The notes below the pieces were generated by a model that did no database searches, was not told the DNA's origin, and saw only the letters and a list, made by a program, of their open reading frames with translations. 6,971 nt of DNA, from NCBI GenBank assembly GCA_041595355.1, contig JBFHKO010000137.1, positions 1-6,971 on the forward strand, given 5' to 3'. The position numbers and the translations under genes are program-made. This stretch comes from JBFHKO01 sp041595355. GTDB taxonomy: Bacteria; Pseudomonadota; Gammaproteobacteria; Enterobacterales; Aeromonadaceae. Positions 1 through 5,744 of the stretch are shown here, piece after piece. Numbering within the stretch: position 1 is the first letter of the stretch; every line of letters starts with the position of its first letter.

Positions 1-444
1 GCTGCCCGGATAGGGCCAGTGGGCGGCAATGGATGCCAGGTTGATGATGCTGGCCGGCGTCGCCGCCAGCAGGGTCGGCAGCAGGGCATGGGTCATGTTC
101 ACCAGGCCGGTGACATTGGTGTCGATCATGGTGTGCCAGTCATCCAGCTTGGCGATGCCGGCCGGATCGGTGCCGAGCGCCAGACCGGCGTTATTGACCA
201 GCACGCTCACCCGGGCAAATTCCTCCGGCAATTCGGCCACCGCCCGCGCCACCGCCGCGGCGTCGCGCACATCCAGGGTGCAGGTATGCACCGCCGTGAG
301 GGCCCCCAGCTCGTCAGCCAGCGCCCGCAGGCGCGATTCGCGACGGCCGGTGAGCACCAGCTTGCAACCCTCGCGGGCAAATCGACGCGCGGTTGCCAAT
401 CCGAAGCCGGAGGTCGCCCCGGTGATCAAGACACACTGTGCCAT
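1..444 (-). CDS. YdfG-like short-chain dehydrogenase/reductase, C-terminus cut by window edge
   Basis: Reading from ATG at 444 down to base 1 gives 148 uninterrupted residues of a classical SDR; the rest lies outside the window. The Rossmann cofactor motif TGATSGFG is at residues 8-15, and the GRR after beta-2 (33-35) suggests NADP preference. LDVRD is at 57-61, NNAG at 84-87, the catalytic-tetrad Asn is N110 in DTN, and the catalytic Ser is S138. The YxxxK motif would follow just past the edge. Stretches such as VLVNNAGLALG and DWxTMIDTN closely resemble E. coli YdfG, an NADP-dependent 3-hydroxy acid dehydrogenase acting on L-serine, L-allo-threonine and 3-hydroxypropionate. The start is supported by GAGGGGA (complement of 451-457), 6 nt upstream. 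It lies downstream of the MocR gene on the same strand but behind a terminator and with its own candidate promoter, so it is probably a separate unit. Family is clear; the exact substrate is inferred. Confidence 0.9.
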   Translation of the reverse strand, partial: MAQCVLITGATSGFGLATARRFAREGCKLVLTGRRESRLRALADELGALTAVHTCTLDVRDAAAVARAVAELPEEFARVSVLVNNAGLALGTDPAGIAKLDDWHTMIDTNVTGLVNMTHALLPTLLAATPASIINLASIAAHWPYPGS

Positions 445-495
445 TTCGTATCCCCTCAGGTTGCAGCAGCCGATAAAACCAGTCACAGAAAACAA

Positions 496-524
496 ATTAG
501 TGATTGAAGCTACTATTTTGGCAA
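496..524 (-). promoter_or_regulatory. Candidate sigma-70 promoter for the SDR gene
   Basis: On the minus strand, TTGCCA (complement of 519-524, 5/6 to TTGACA) is followed after exactly 17 nt by ACTAAT (complement of 496-501, 4/6 to TATAAT). Transcription would begin near 489, leaving a leader of about 45 nt before the SDR start at 444. The -10 match is modest. Confidence 0.45.
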
Positions 525-539
525 ATGAGCCAAGCTCAT
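525..539. promoter_or_regulatory. Perfect inverted repeat next to the SDR promoter (operator-like)
   Basis: ATGAGC-CAA-GCTCAT is a perfect 6-bp inverted repeat with a 3-bp spacer. It directly abuts the upstream edge of the candidate -35 of the SDR promoter, a usual place for a dimeric regulator to bind. The cognate regulator is unknown. It could be chance, although its position argues for function. Confidence 0.4.
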
Positions 540-645
540 CACTGGTTAACAGCAGATTAAACGACGGGATATGTCGCCATTAGTGCCAGAGGTGAAATTC
601 TATCAGGCCAGCGGCCGGAGAGCGGCCCACCCTGATGGCGTGGGC

Positions 646-690
646 AAAAAACAGACCGGAGGAGCTGGCATGCCAGCCCCTCCGGTCTGG
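646..690 (-). terminator. Intrinsic terminator of the MocR-family regulator gene
   Basis: Bases 652-689 fold into a nearly perfect hairpin: 11 bp (CAGACCGGAGG with CCTCCGGTCTG), one A/C mismatch, then the palindrome GCTGGCATGCCAGC. On the minus strand the hairpin is followed immediately by six T residues (complement of 646-651). It lies 37 bp past the stop codon of the regulator, so transcription of that gene should end here and not run into the dehydrogenase gene. Confidence 0.88.
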
Positions 691-726
691 AGAGTACCTA
701 TATATAAGGAAGGCGAGAGGGCCGGA

Positions 727-2226
727 TCAGCCGGCCAACCGACGCGGCTGCACCTGGGTCAGGCAGCAGCGGTCGATGAGCGCCCCCAGCTGCTTGAGAC
801 CCGGCAGTATGTTTTCAGTCGGAATGGCCGCGAAGCCGAGGCGGAAATAGCCGCTCGGCGCCGGCTGGACCTGAAACAGGGGATCGCCCGGCTCGATGAG
901 GATCCCCTGCTGTGCCGCCTGCCGGGTCAGCTCGAGCGCACTCAGCGACTCGGGCAGCCGGACCCAGAAACAGAAGCTGCCCGGCGTGGCCTTGACATGG
1001 CACTGGGACAGGTGCGTCGCCAGCCCCTCGGCCATCAGGTGCCACTTGTGCTCGAACAGCTGGCGCATGCTGCGAATATGGCTGTCGTAATGGCCCTGGG
1101 CGATGAACAGCGCCGCGGTGCGCTGGTTGTTCAGCGGTGGATGGCGATAGATGAGGCGCCGCAGGGCCCGCAGCTGGGCGATCAGCGCCTTGTCCGCCAC
1201 CATGTAGCCGAGCCGCAGCCCGGGCGACAGGCATTTGGAGAGGCTGCTCATGTAGATCACCCGTCCACACCGGTCCAGGCTCTTGAGCGCCGGCTGGGGG
1301 GCCGCCAGAAAGTTCACCTCACTCTCATAATCATCCTCGATGATGATGAAGTCATCCTCATAGGCCTGTTGCAGCAGCGCCTTGCGCCGCTCGATCGGCA
1401 TGGTGACCGTGGTCGGATATTGATGGCTGGGGGTCACATAGAGGTAGTCACAGCCGCGCAGCTGGGCACCGGTACGCACCCCCTGCTCATCGAGCTGCAG
1501 CGGTCGCAGCCCGGCACCCGCCTGGGAGAAGATATTGCGCACATCCGCATAGCCGGGCTCCTCGGCGCCCAGCAGGGTTCCGTCACCCACCAGCAGGGTC
1601 GCCAGCATGTAGAGGGCATTCTGGGAGCCCAGGGTGAGCAGGACCTCGTCGGGGCTGGCGGAGATGCCGCGCTTGCTCAGCACCTGCTGGCGGATCTGTG
1701 CCACCAGCATGGGGTCGTCCGCATCCACCATATCCTCGACCCAATCGCGGACCATGCTCCGGCTCTGGGCCTGGCGGGTACAATCGCGCCAGGCGTTGAG
1801 CGGAAACTGCTCGGGATCCACCTGACCGTAGATGAAGGGATAGGGGTAGGCCATCCAGTTGCGGTCCTTGTCCAGCGCCGGCATCTGCGACGGCCGTTGC
1901 TGGAACCGCTTGCACCAATCTGGTTCATCATCCCGTCGTGTCGGCAGTGACTGCACCGTTGCAAGGCGCGGCTCGCCACGCAGCTGGTCATTGACAAAAA
2001 AACCGCTGCGCTCACGGGAGACCAGATAGCCATCGTCCACCAGCCCTTCGTAGACCAGCACCACCGTATTGCGCGACACGCCCAGCAGCTGAGCCATCTT
2101 GCGGCTGGAGGGAAGCGGTTGCTGACCGAACTGGTCCTGCTGAATGAGATCAATCAGCTTTTCGCGGATCTGTTGCTGGTAGCTACGCTCCTGGGACAAC
2201 TCAAGGTGCAGCAGAAAATCGGACAT
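727..2226 (-). CDS. MocR-family (GntR wHTH + aminotransferase-like) transcriptional regulator
   Basis: This 499-residue protein has the full two-domain MocR layout. Residues 1-80 form a GntR-type winged helix, with LPSSRKMAQLLGVSRNTV at 38-55 as the recognition region and a wing ending near FFV (76-78). Residues from about 125 to 490 form a fold-type I aminotransferase-like domain. The PLP site is intact: D298 and Y300 in EDDY, the Schiff-base lysine K331 in SSLSKCLSPGLRLGY, and R462 in FRLGF, which in the family binds a substrate carboxylate. The Y300-K331 distance equals that in GabR (Y281-K312). Relatives (GabR, TauR, PdxR, EnuR) are cytoplasmic regulators that sense PLP or its adducts with amino compounds. 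The gene is divergent from the TRAP operon, so it is the likely regulator of that operon and possibly of itself. The start codon follows GAGGGGGGGGG without the usual spacer. The ligand is unknown. Confidence 0.93.
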   Translation of the reverse strand: MSDFLLHLELSQERSYQQQIREKLIDLIQQDQFGQQPLPSSRKMAQLLGVSRNTVVLVYEGLVDDGYLVSRERSGFFVNDQLRGEPRLATVQSLPTRRDDEPDWCKRFQQRPSQMPALDKDRNWMAYPYPFIYGQVDPEQFPLNAWRDCTRQAQSRSMVRDWVEDMVDADDPMLVAQIRQQVLSKRGISASPDEVLLTLGSQNALYMLATLLVGDGTLLGAEEPGYADVRNIFSQAGAGLRPLQLDEQGVRTGAQLRGCDYLYVTPSHQYPTTVTMPIERRKALLQQAYEDDFIIIEDDYESEVNFLAAPQPALKSLDRCGRVIYMSSLSKCLSPGLRLGYMVADKALIAQLRALRRLIYRHPPLNNQRTAALFIAQGHYDSHIRSMRQLFEHKWHLMAEGLATHLSQCHVKATPGSFCFWVRLPESLSALELTRQAAQQGILIEPGDPLFQVQPAPSGYFRLGFAAIPTENILPGLKQLGALIDRCCLTQVQPRRLAG

Positions 2227-2235
2227 CCCCCCCCC
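2227..2235 (-). repeat. Homopolymeric tract: nine G immediately upstream of the regulator ATG
   Basis: Nine C on the plus strand read as nine G on the coding strand, directly touching the regulator's start codon and merging with GAG to form the only visible Shine-Dalgarno. A change in tract length would alter ribosome-binding geometry. Homopolymers of this length are prone to slippage, so it could cause variable expression; this is inference. Confidence 0.6.
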
Positions 2236-2290
2236 TCACATCGATTCAGGCCAAGCAAGAAAGTGTGCCCCTAAGGGACAACGGCGCCTG

Positions 2291-2307
2291 TTGGCAGAAC
2301 CAGTGCA
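2291..2307 (+). promoter_or_regulatory. Sigma-54-like promoter element (weak)
   Basis: TTGGCAGAACCAGTGCA has the GG and GC dinucleotides of the -24/-12 promoter in exact register: G2293 and G2305 are 12 bp apart, within TGGCA and TGC. It departs from the consensus at the C-G after TGGCA and at the first T of TTGC. Dicarboxylate (Dct) transporters are sigma-54-dependent in several bacteria, but no sigma-54 activator gene is in the window and the leader to dctP would exceed 300 nt. The same bases also contain CCAGT, the inverse of ACTGG at 2323-2327. Confidence 0.25.
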
Positions 2308-2320
2308 ATTTTCAGGCCTA

Positions 2321-2396
2321 AAACTGGCGATTTTGGCCGCCACCGCCATCTGGACCATCAAGAAAGGAGCGTTGGCCCTATGCGCTGTAAACTGGC
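2321..2396. promoter_or_regulatory. Repeated CTGG elements, candidate MocR operator
   Basis: AAACTGGC occurs at 2321-2328 and again at 2389-2396 in the same orientation, with CTGGACCA at 2350-2357 between them and an inverse CCAGT at 2300-2304. MocR proteins commonly bind spaced direct repeats, and the TauR motif known to me also begins CTGGAC. The position between the divergent genes suits an operator. No half-site consensus can be derived from one sequence. Confidence 0.35.
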
Positions 2397-2455
2397 TGTC
2401 AGTAAGTTAATAACGCGACGTCGGTCACGGCTCGTACCGCTGCGCGAGGAGCATG

Positions 2456-2511
2456 TGTCAAATACACCGCCATGGCGGCAGAATCAGGGTGTGCCGGATT
2501 GTTTGACAAAC
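2456..2511. repeat. Cluster of short palindromes upstream of dctP
   Basis: TGTCAAA (2456-2462) and its exact inverse TTTGACA (2502-2508) flank the perfect 12-bp palindrome CCGCCATGGCGG (2467-2478). The right arm is itself inside the palindrome GTTTG-A-CAAAC (2501-2511) and includes TTGACA, a perfect -35 hexamer that lacks a good -10 at 17 bp. This could be a second regulator site or a promoter blocked or activated by one. Confidence 0.3.
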
Positions 2512-2551
2512 GATGCTCCCGCCCGGTGGCGAAGCGCCCAGGGCCGCAACT

Positions 2552-2585
2552 TAATTTTTTGATTTTAAATATAAAAATAAAAAAA
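2552..2585. promoter_or_regulatory. IHF-like site within an A/T tract
   Basis: Bases 2552-2564 (TAATTTTTTGATT) match the reverse of the IHF consensus WATCAANNNNTTR at every defined position. The adjacent 2565-2585 is almost all A/T, on the side where strong IHF sites carry their A/T element. The whole 2551-2585 tract has a single G in a GC-rich background, so it may also act as an UP element or bend. Matches are easier to get by chance in such a tract. Confidence 0.45.
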
Positions 2586-2593
2586 GCCCCACA

Positions 2594-2622
2594 GTCACCT
2601 CACCGGAGGTGACACCATGTAA
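2594..2622 (+). promoter_or_regulatory. Hairpin sequestering a Shine-Dalgarno before an ATG-TAA start-stop pair
   Basis: GTCACCTC-ACCG-GAGGTGAC (2594-2613) is a perfect 8-bp hairpin with a 4-nt loop. Its 3' arm contains the ideal Shine-Dalgarno GGAGGTGA (2605-2612), placed 4 nt before ATG (2617-2619), which is followed at once by TAA (2620-2622). The true dctP start follows 18 nt later with its own weaker AAGGTGA. The element looks like a translational control in the dctP leader, or alternatively a DNA operator palindrome. Confidence 0.5.
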
Positions 2623-2640
2623 AACCCCAGACAAGGTGAT

Positions 2641-3651
2641 ATGACCATGAAAAAAAGTACTCTGTTTAAGGCAATTTCATTGACGGCGGGCCTCATCATC
2701 TCCACCAGCGGTTTCGCGGCGGGGGAGTTCAAAATGGCGGTCGGTGACGGCGGCGGCAGCACCCAGGAGGCACTGGGGCTCAAGTTCTCCGAGCTGCTGT
2801 CGGAGAAAACCGCTGGCAAATACAGCGCCAAGCTGTTCGTCAACGGCCAGCTCGGGGACGAGCAGGCCACGGTCAATGAGGTCGCCATGGGGACACTGGA
2901 CATGTCTGTGCTGGGCAGCAACAACCTGGCGCCGTTCAGCCCCTCCATCGGCATTCTTGCCCTGCCCTATATTTTCGAAGACATCGACCAGGCCGAGACC
3001 GTCATCAACAGCGACATCGCCGAGGAGCTGAACCAGCAGGTGATCAAGCAGGCCAATGCGCGCATCCTGGCCTGGACCTACTCGGGTTTCCGCATGCTGA
3101 CCAACTCCAAGCGCCCGGTCACCAAGCTGAGCGATCTGGAGGGGCTCTCCATCCGCGTGCCCAAGAGCGAGATCATCCTCGACACCTATAGCGCGCTGGG
3201 CATCAACGCCACCCCCATTGCCTGGTCAGAAACCTTCACCGCGCTGCAGCAGGGCGTGGTCGCCGGTCAGGAAACCCCCTATGCGGCCATCTACTCGATG
3301 AAGTTTGCCGAGATCCAGAAGTACCTGACCGAAACGCACTACCTGTTCCAGCTTGAGCCGCTCATCATCTCCGAGTCCGTCTTCCAGGATCAGTCACCGG
3401 AGGTGCAGAAGGCACTGCTGGAAGCTGGCAAGGAATCCACTGTCTACAGCCTGCAATGGCTGAAGGATAAGGAGACCGCCATCAAGCAAGAGCTGGTCGC
3501 GAAATATGGCATGCAGATCTCCCAGCTCGAGGACGAGTCCGTGTGGGTGAAGAAAGCCCAGGATGCGGTCTGGCCGAAGTTCTATGAGCAGGTGGGCGGC
3601 AAGGAGAAGATCAACGCCCTGCTGCGTCTGCTGAACCGCAAGGAAATCTAA
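2641..3651 (+). CDS. dctP: TRAP transporter substrate-binding protein, DctP family
   Basis: This 336-residue protein (usual family size) is the periplasmic solute receptor of the transporter encoded by the next two genes. A Sec signal peptide is clear: MKK, a hydrophobic stretch at 11-22 and cleavage near FAA-GE (about residue 27). The mature part has DctP hallmarks: QLGDEQATVNEVAMGTLDM (70-88), PYIF (109-112), and the strongly conserved arginine R172 in LEGLSIRVP, which in the family salt-bridges the ligand's carboxylate. ATPIAWSETFTALQQGVVAG follows at 190-209. The usual GQENP motif is GQETP here (209-213), placing Thr212 where a ligand-contacting Asn often sits. The start may be 2641 or the in-frame ATG at 2647, which is better spaced (7 nt) from AAGGTGA at 2633-2639. 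It is first in the operon; a terminator follows it. The substrate is probably a small organic or amino acid carboxylate, but is not identified. Confidence 0.93.
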   Translation: MTMKKSTLFKAISLTAGLIISTSGFAAGEFKMAVGDGGGSTQEALGLKFSELLSEKTAGKYSAKLFVNGQLGDEQATVNEVAMGTLDMSVLGSNNLAPFSPSIGILALPYIFEDIDQAETVINSDIAEELNQQVIKQANARILAWTYSGFRMLTNSKRPVTKLSDLEGLSIRVPKSEIILDTYSALGINATPIAWSETFTALQQGVVAGQETPYAAIYSMKFAEIQKYLTETHYLFQLEPLIISESVFQDQSPEVQKALLEAGKESTVYSLQWLKDKETAIKQELVAKYGMQISQLEDESVWVKKAQDAVWPKFYEQVGGKEKINALLRLLNRKEI

Positions 3652-3660
3652 CCCCTGATG

Positions 3661-3699
3661 CCGGCCCCCATTCCCCAATGTGGGCCGGTTTTATTTTTT
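3661..3699 (+). terminator. Intrinsic terminator between dctP and dctQ
   Basis: CCGGCCC (3661-3667) pairs with GGGCCGG (3682-3688). Inside it, after a C/T mismatch, CATT (3669-3672) pairs with AATG (3677-3680) around a CCCC loop. The run TTTTATTTTTT (3689-3699) follows immediately. It begins 10 nt after the dctP stop codon and nothing promoter-like is evident before dctQ, so it probably acts as a leaky terminator giving more dctP than dctQM transcript. Confidence 0.88.
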
Positions 3700-3768
3700 C
3701 ATCCGGCGCTTATTCGGCATGTTGTCTTGGACGTTAAACGAACAACCTACCACCGGGAATTGGAACTC

Positions 3769-4350
3769 ATGCGCACAATTTTAACCATCGTTAACAACAT
3801 TGAAGGCTATCTGTGCCGCATACTGCTGGTGGCCTTTATCACGCTGCTTTTCGCGCAGATTATTTCACGCGAGCTGTTCGGCTACTCCATCACCTGGAGC
3901 GAAGAGCTCTCCGTCTACCTGTTTGTCTGGTTCGTCTTCTTCGGCGCCAGTCATGCCACCAAGCTCTCCGCCCATAACAGGGTCACCTTTCAATACGCCT
4001 GGCTGCCGGAAAAGATAAAGGTAGCGTGCGAACTGCTCTCCGATATCGCCTGGCTCAGCTTTAACGCCTATTTCCTCTACCTTAGCTACGACTTTGTTTT
4101 CAACAAGATGAACCTGTTCTGGAAATCCCAGACCCTGGGCATTCCGATGAAATACATCTATTTGATCCTTCCCATTTCCTTCGCCCTGATGAGCCTGCGC
4201 ATCATTCAGGTGAATTATCTGAAATATGTCCGGGGTATCGATATCGAGGATCCGGAATCGAAAGAGATGAACAAGTTGATAAACGCCGGCACCTCGGAAA
4301 CAGGCGCTGGTCACGACAAGGCAAATGGGAGCCAGATGAAAAATGACTGA
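3769..4350 (+). CDS. dctQ: TRAP transporter small permease subunit, DctQ family
   Basis: The 193-residue product has the four membrane segments of DctQ, at about residues 15-32, 47-63, 86-108 and 127-147. The family signature ITWSEELSVYLFVWFVFFGA (41-60) is followed by the polar SHATKLSAHNRV loop, and the last segment is introduced by SQTLGIPMKYIYLILPISF (120-138). It partners DctM in the inner membrane to form the Na+-coupled permease. The reading frame is open back to an ATG at 3658, but that would put coding sequence through the terminator and add 37 unmatched residues. ATG at 3769, preceded by GGGAATTGGAA, fits the family length. The C-terminal tail from 155 is hydrophilic and longer than usual. 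The end overlaps dctM by 8 bp, suggesting coupled translation. Confidence 0.92.
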   Translation: MRTILTIVNNIEGYLCRILLVAFITLLFAQIISRELFGYSITWSEELSVYLFVWFVFFGASHATKLSAHNRVTFQYAWLPEKIKVACELLSDIAWLSFNAYFLYLSYDFVFNKMNLFWKSQTLGIPMKYIYLILPISFALMSLRIIQVNYLKYVRGIDIEDPESKEMNKLINAGTSETGAGHDKANGSQMKND

Positions 4351-5686
4351 GACATCCATTATTCTGATCCTGTTTGGATCCTTCCTGGCGCTGCTGATGC
4401 TGGGCGCGCCCGTGATGGTCTCGCTGGGGCTGGCCGCACTGGCCTCCTTCCTGTACCTGGACGAGAACCCGATCAAGCTGGTCCAGATCGCCTTCAATGC
4501 CGTCGGCTCCTTCCCGCTGATGGCGCTGCCGGCCTTCATCCTCGCCGGTTCGCTGATGGAAGCCGCCGGCATATCACGGCGTCTTGTGAGTCTGGCCGAA
4601 AGCTTTGCCGGGCCGGTTACCGGCGGCATCTCGGCGGCCGCCGTGCTGGCCTGCATGTTCTTCGGCGCCATCTCGGGCTCGGGCCCGGCCACGACCGCCG
4701 CGGTCGGCATGCTGATGATCCCGGCCATGGCCCGTCGCGGCTACGACAGGGGCTATGCCTCGGCGATCACCGCCTCGGCCGGCGGCCTCGGCATCGTCAT
4801 TCCGCCCTCCATCCCCATGGTGATTTTCGGCATCTCGGCGCTGGGGCTGGCCGTCCCCGAGGATGCGATTGCCAAGTACGGCAGCTTCGACAGCGTTTCC
4901 ATCCCCAAGCTGTTCGTCGCCGGCGTGCTGCCGGGGCTGGTGATCTCCATCAGCCTGCTGCTGCTCAACTACCTTCGCTGCAAGAAGCTTGGCTACCAGG
5001 GCACCAGCGAGGGCTGGTCAGTGGCGCAGATAAAAGGCGCCCTGCGCTCGGGCATCTGGTCCATCTTGGCCCCGCTGGTCATTCTGGGCGGTATCTACAC
5101 CGGCCTGTTCACGCCGACCGAGTCCGCCATCATCGCCATCTTCTACACCCTGTTCATCGGCCTGTTTGTGCATAAGGAGCTGAAGTGGGCCGACTTCGCG
5201 CGCTCGCTCGAGACCACCACCTGGCTCTCCGGCCGCGTGCTGCTGATCCTGTTCACCGCCACGGCCTTCGGTCGCCTGCTGGTGGAAAACCAGATCCCGG
5301 CCGTGGTCGCCGAGTCGATGCTGGGGCTGACTGAAAACCTCTATCTCATCTGGCTGCTCATCATCGTCTTCCTGCTCTTCGTCGGCATGTTCATGGAGAC
5401 CCTGGCCGCGATCATGATACTGACGCCGGTGCTGCTGCCGGTGGCCTACAGCCTGGGCATCGATCCGACCCACTTTGGCATCGTCATGGTCTGCACCCTC
5501 TCCATCGGCTTCGCGACGCCGCCGCTGGGCGAAAACCTGTTCGTGGCCTCGGGTATCTCCAACACCCCGCTGGAGGAGGTGACGGCCAAGGCGATTCCCT
5601 TTGCCCTCATGATGACGGTTGCCGTGGTGATGATCGCCTTCATACCGCAGATCTCACTGCTGCTGCCGAAGCTGTTTGGCTATTGA
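4343..5686 (+). CDS. dctM: TRAP transporter large permease subunit, DctM family
   Basis: This 447-residue, very hydrophobic protein, with a dozen or so membrane segments, matches the DctM transport subunit in length and motifs. These are FPLMALPAFILAGSLMEAAG (57-76), GGISAAAVLACMFFGAISGS (94-113) leading into GSGPATTAAVG, GGLGIVIPPSIPMVIFG (147-163), the FTPTESA loop (256-262) and FATPPLGENLFVASGI (390-405). The paired re-entrant-like motifs in both halves are typical of the ion transporter superfamily fold. It moves substrate delivered by DctP across the inner membrane using the sodium gradient. ATG at 4343 lies within the end of dctQ, with GGGAG (4327-4331) 11 nt upstream. The sequence is intact with no frameshift. 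A hairpin follows the stop codon. Confidence 0.95.
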   Translation: MTETSIILILFGSFLALLMLGAPVMVSLGLAALASFLYLDENPIKLVQIAFNAVGSFPLMALPAFILAGSLMEAAGISRRLVSLAESFAGPVTGGISAAAVLACMFFGAISGSGPATTAAVGMLMIPAMARRGYDRGYASAITASAGGLGIVIPPSIPMVIFGISALGLAVPEDAIAKYGSFDSVSIPKLFVAGVLPGLVISISLLLLNYLRCKKLGYQGTSEGWSVAQIKGALRSGIWSILAPLVILGGIYTGLFTPTESAIIAIFYTLFIGLFVHKELKWADFARSLETTTWLSGRVLLILFTATAFGRLLVENQIPAVVAESMLGLTENLYLIWLLIIVFLLFVGMFMETLAAIMILTPVLLPVAYSLGIDPTHFGIVMVCTLSIGFATPPLGENLFVASGISNTPLEEVTAKAIPFALMMTVAVVMIAFIPQISLLLPKLFGY

Positions 5687-5694
5687 TACAACCC

Positions 5695-5723
5695 GCGGAG
5701 AGTTCGACTGGCGAGCTCTCCGC
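5695..5723 (+). other. Intercistronic hairpin between dctM and the usp gene
   Basis: GCGGAGAGTTCG pairs with CGAGCTCTCCGC around an ACTGG loop, giving a 12-bp stem with one G-U pair. No T run follows, so it is not a classical terminator. It starts 8 nt after the dctM stop and ends 6 nt before the usp Shine-Dalgarno. It may protect the 3' end of the transporter message, be a processing site, or modulate usp translation. Confidence 0.6.
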
Positions 5724-5744
5724 CATTTCAAGGAGCGGGATATC

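Larger units (their letters stand above)
2227..2640. other. Divergent control region between the MocR regulator and dctPQM
   Basis: This 414-bp gap contains no gene I can support. From left to right it holds the nine-G tract, the near-palindrome TTTTCAGGCCTAAAA (2309-2323), CTGG repeats, a sigma-54-like element, short palindromes between 2456 and 2511, an A/T tract with an IHF-like site, and the hairpin leader of dctP. A 60-codon reading frame at 2380-2562 has AAGGAG 10 nt upstream of its ATG. Its Arg-rich, low-complexity product resembles no family I know and overlaps the palindromes, so it is not called as a gene. I find no convincing -35/-10 pair for dctP; TATAAA at 2570-2575 is the best isolated -10. 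Confidence 0.7.

Noticed and set aside
19..583. Two overlapping plus-strand frames at the left end
   Set aside because: They are antisense to the SDR gene, which shows an intact Rossmann motif, NNAG and catalytic residues.
602..636. Inverted repeat ATCAGG/CCTGAT with inner GGCC pairs
   Set aside because: The stem is short with a large, partly paired loop and no T run on either strand, so a second terminator cannot be supported.
571..1950. Long 459-codon plus-strand open frame
   Set aside because: It lies antisense to the MocR gene, whose motifs are unmistakable, and its product has no recognisable domain. GC-rich codon use opens the opposite frame.
2380..2562. Possible 60-residue protein in the divergent region
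   Set aside because: It has an AAGGAG at acceptable distance, but the Arg-rich product matches no family I know and the DNA is full of regulatory palindromes.
3658..3768. Upstream extension of dctQ to ATG 3658
   Set aside because: It would be read through the intrinsic terminator and adds residues not typical of DctQ.
3865..4728. 287-codon minus-strand frame across dctQ and dctM
   Set aside because: It is antisense to two clear membrane protein genes and has no start signal or known domain.
5676..5744. Upstream extension of the usp gene to ATG 5676
   Set aside because: It starts within dctM and runs through the intercistronic hairpin, whereas ATG 5745 has a good Shine-Dalgarno and begins at the conserved Usp fold.
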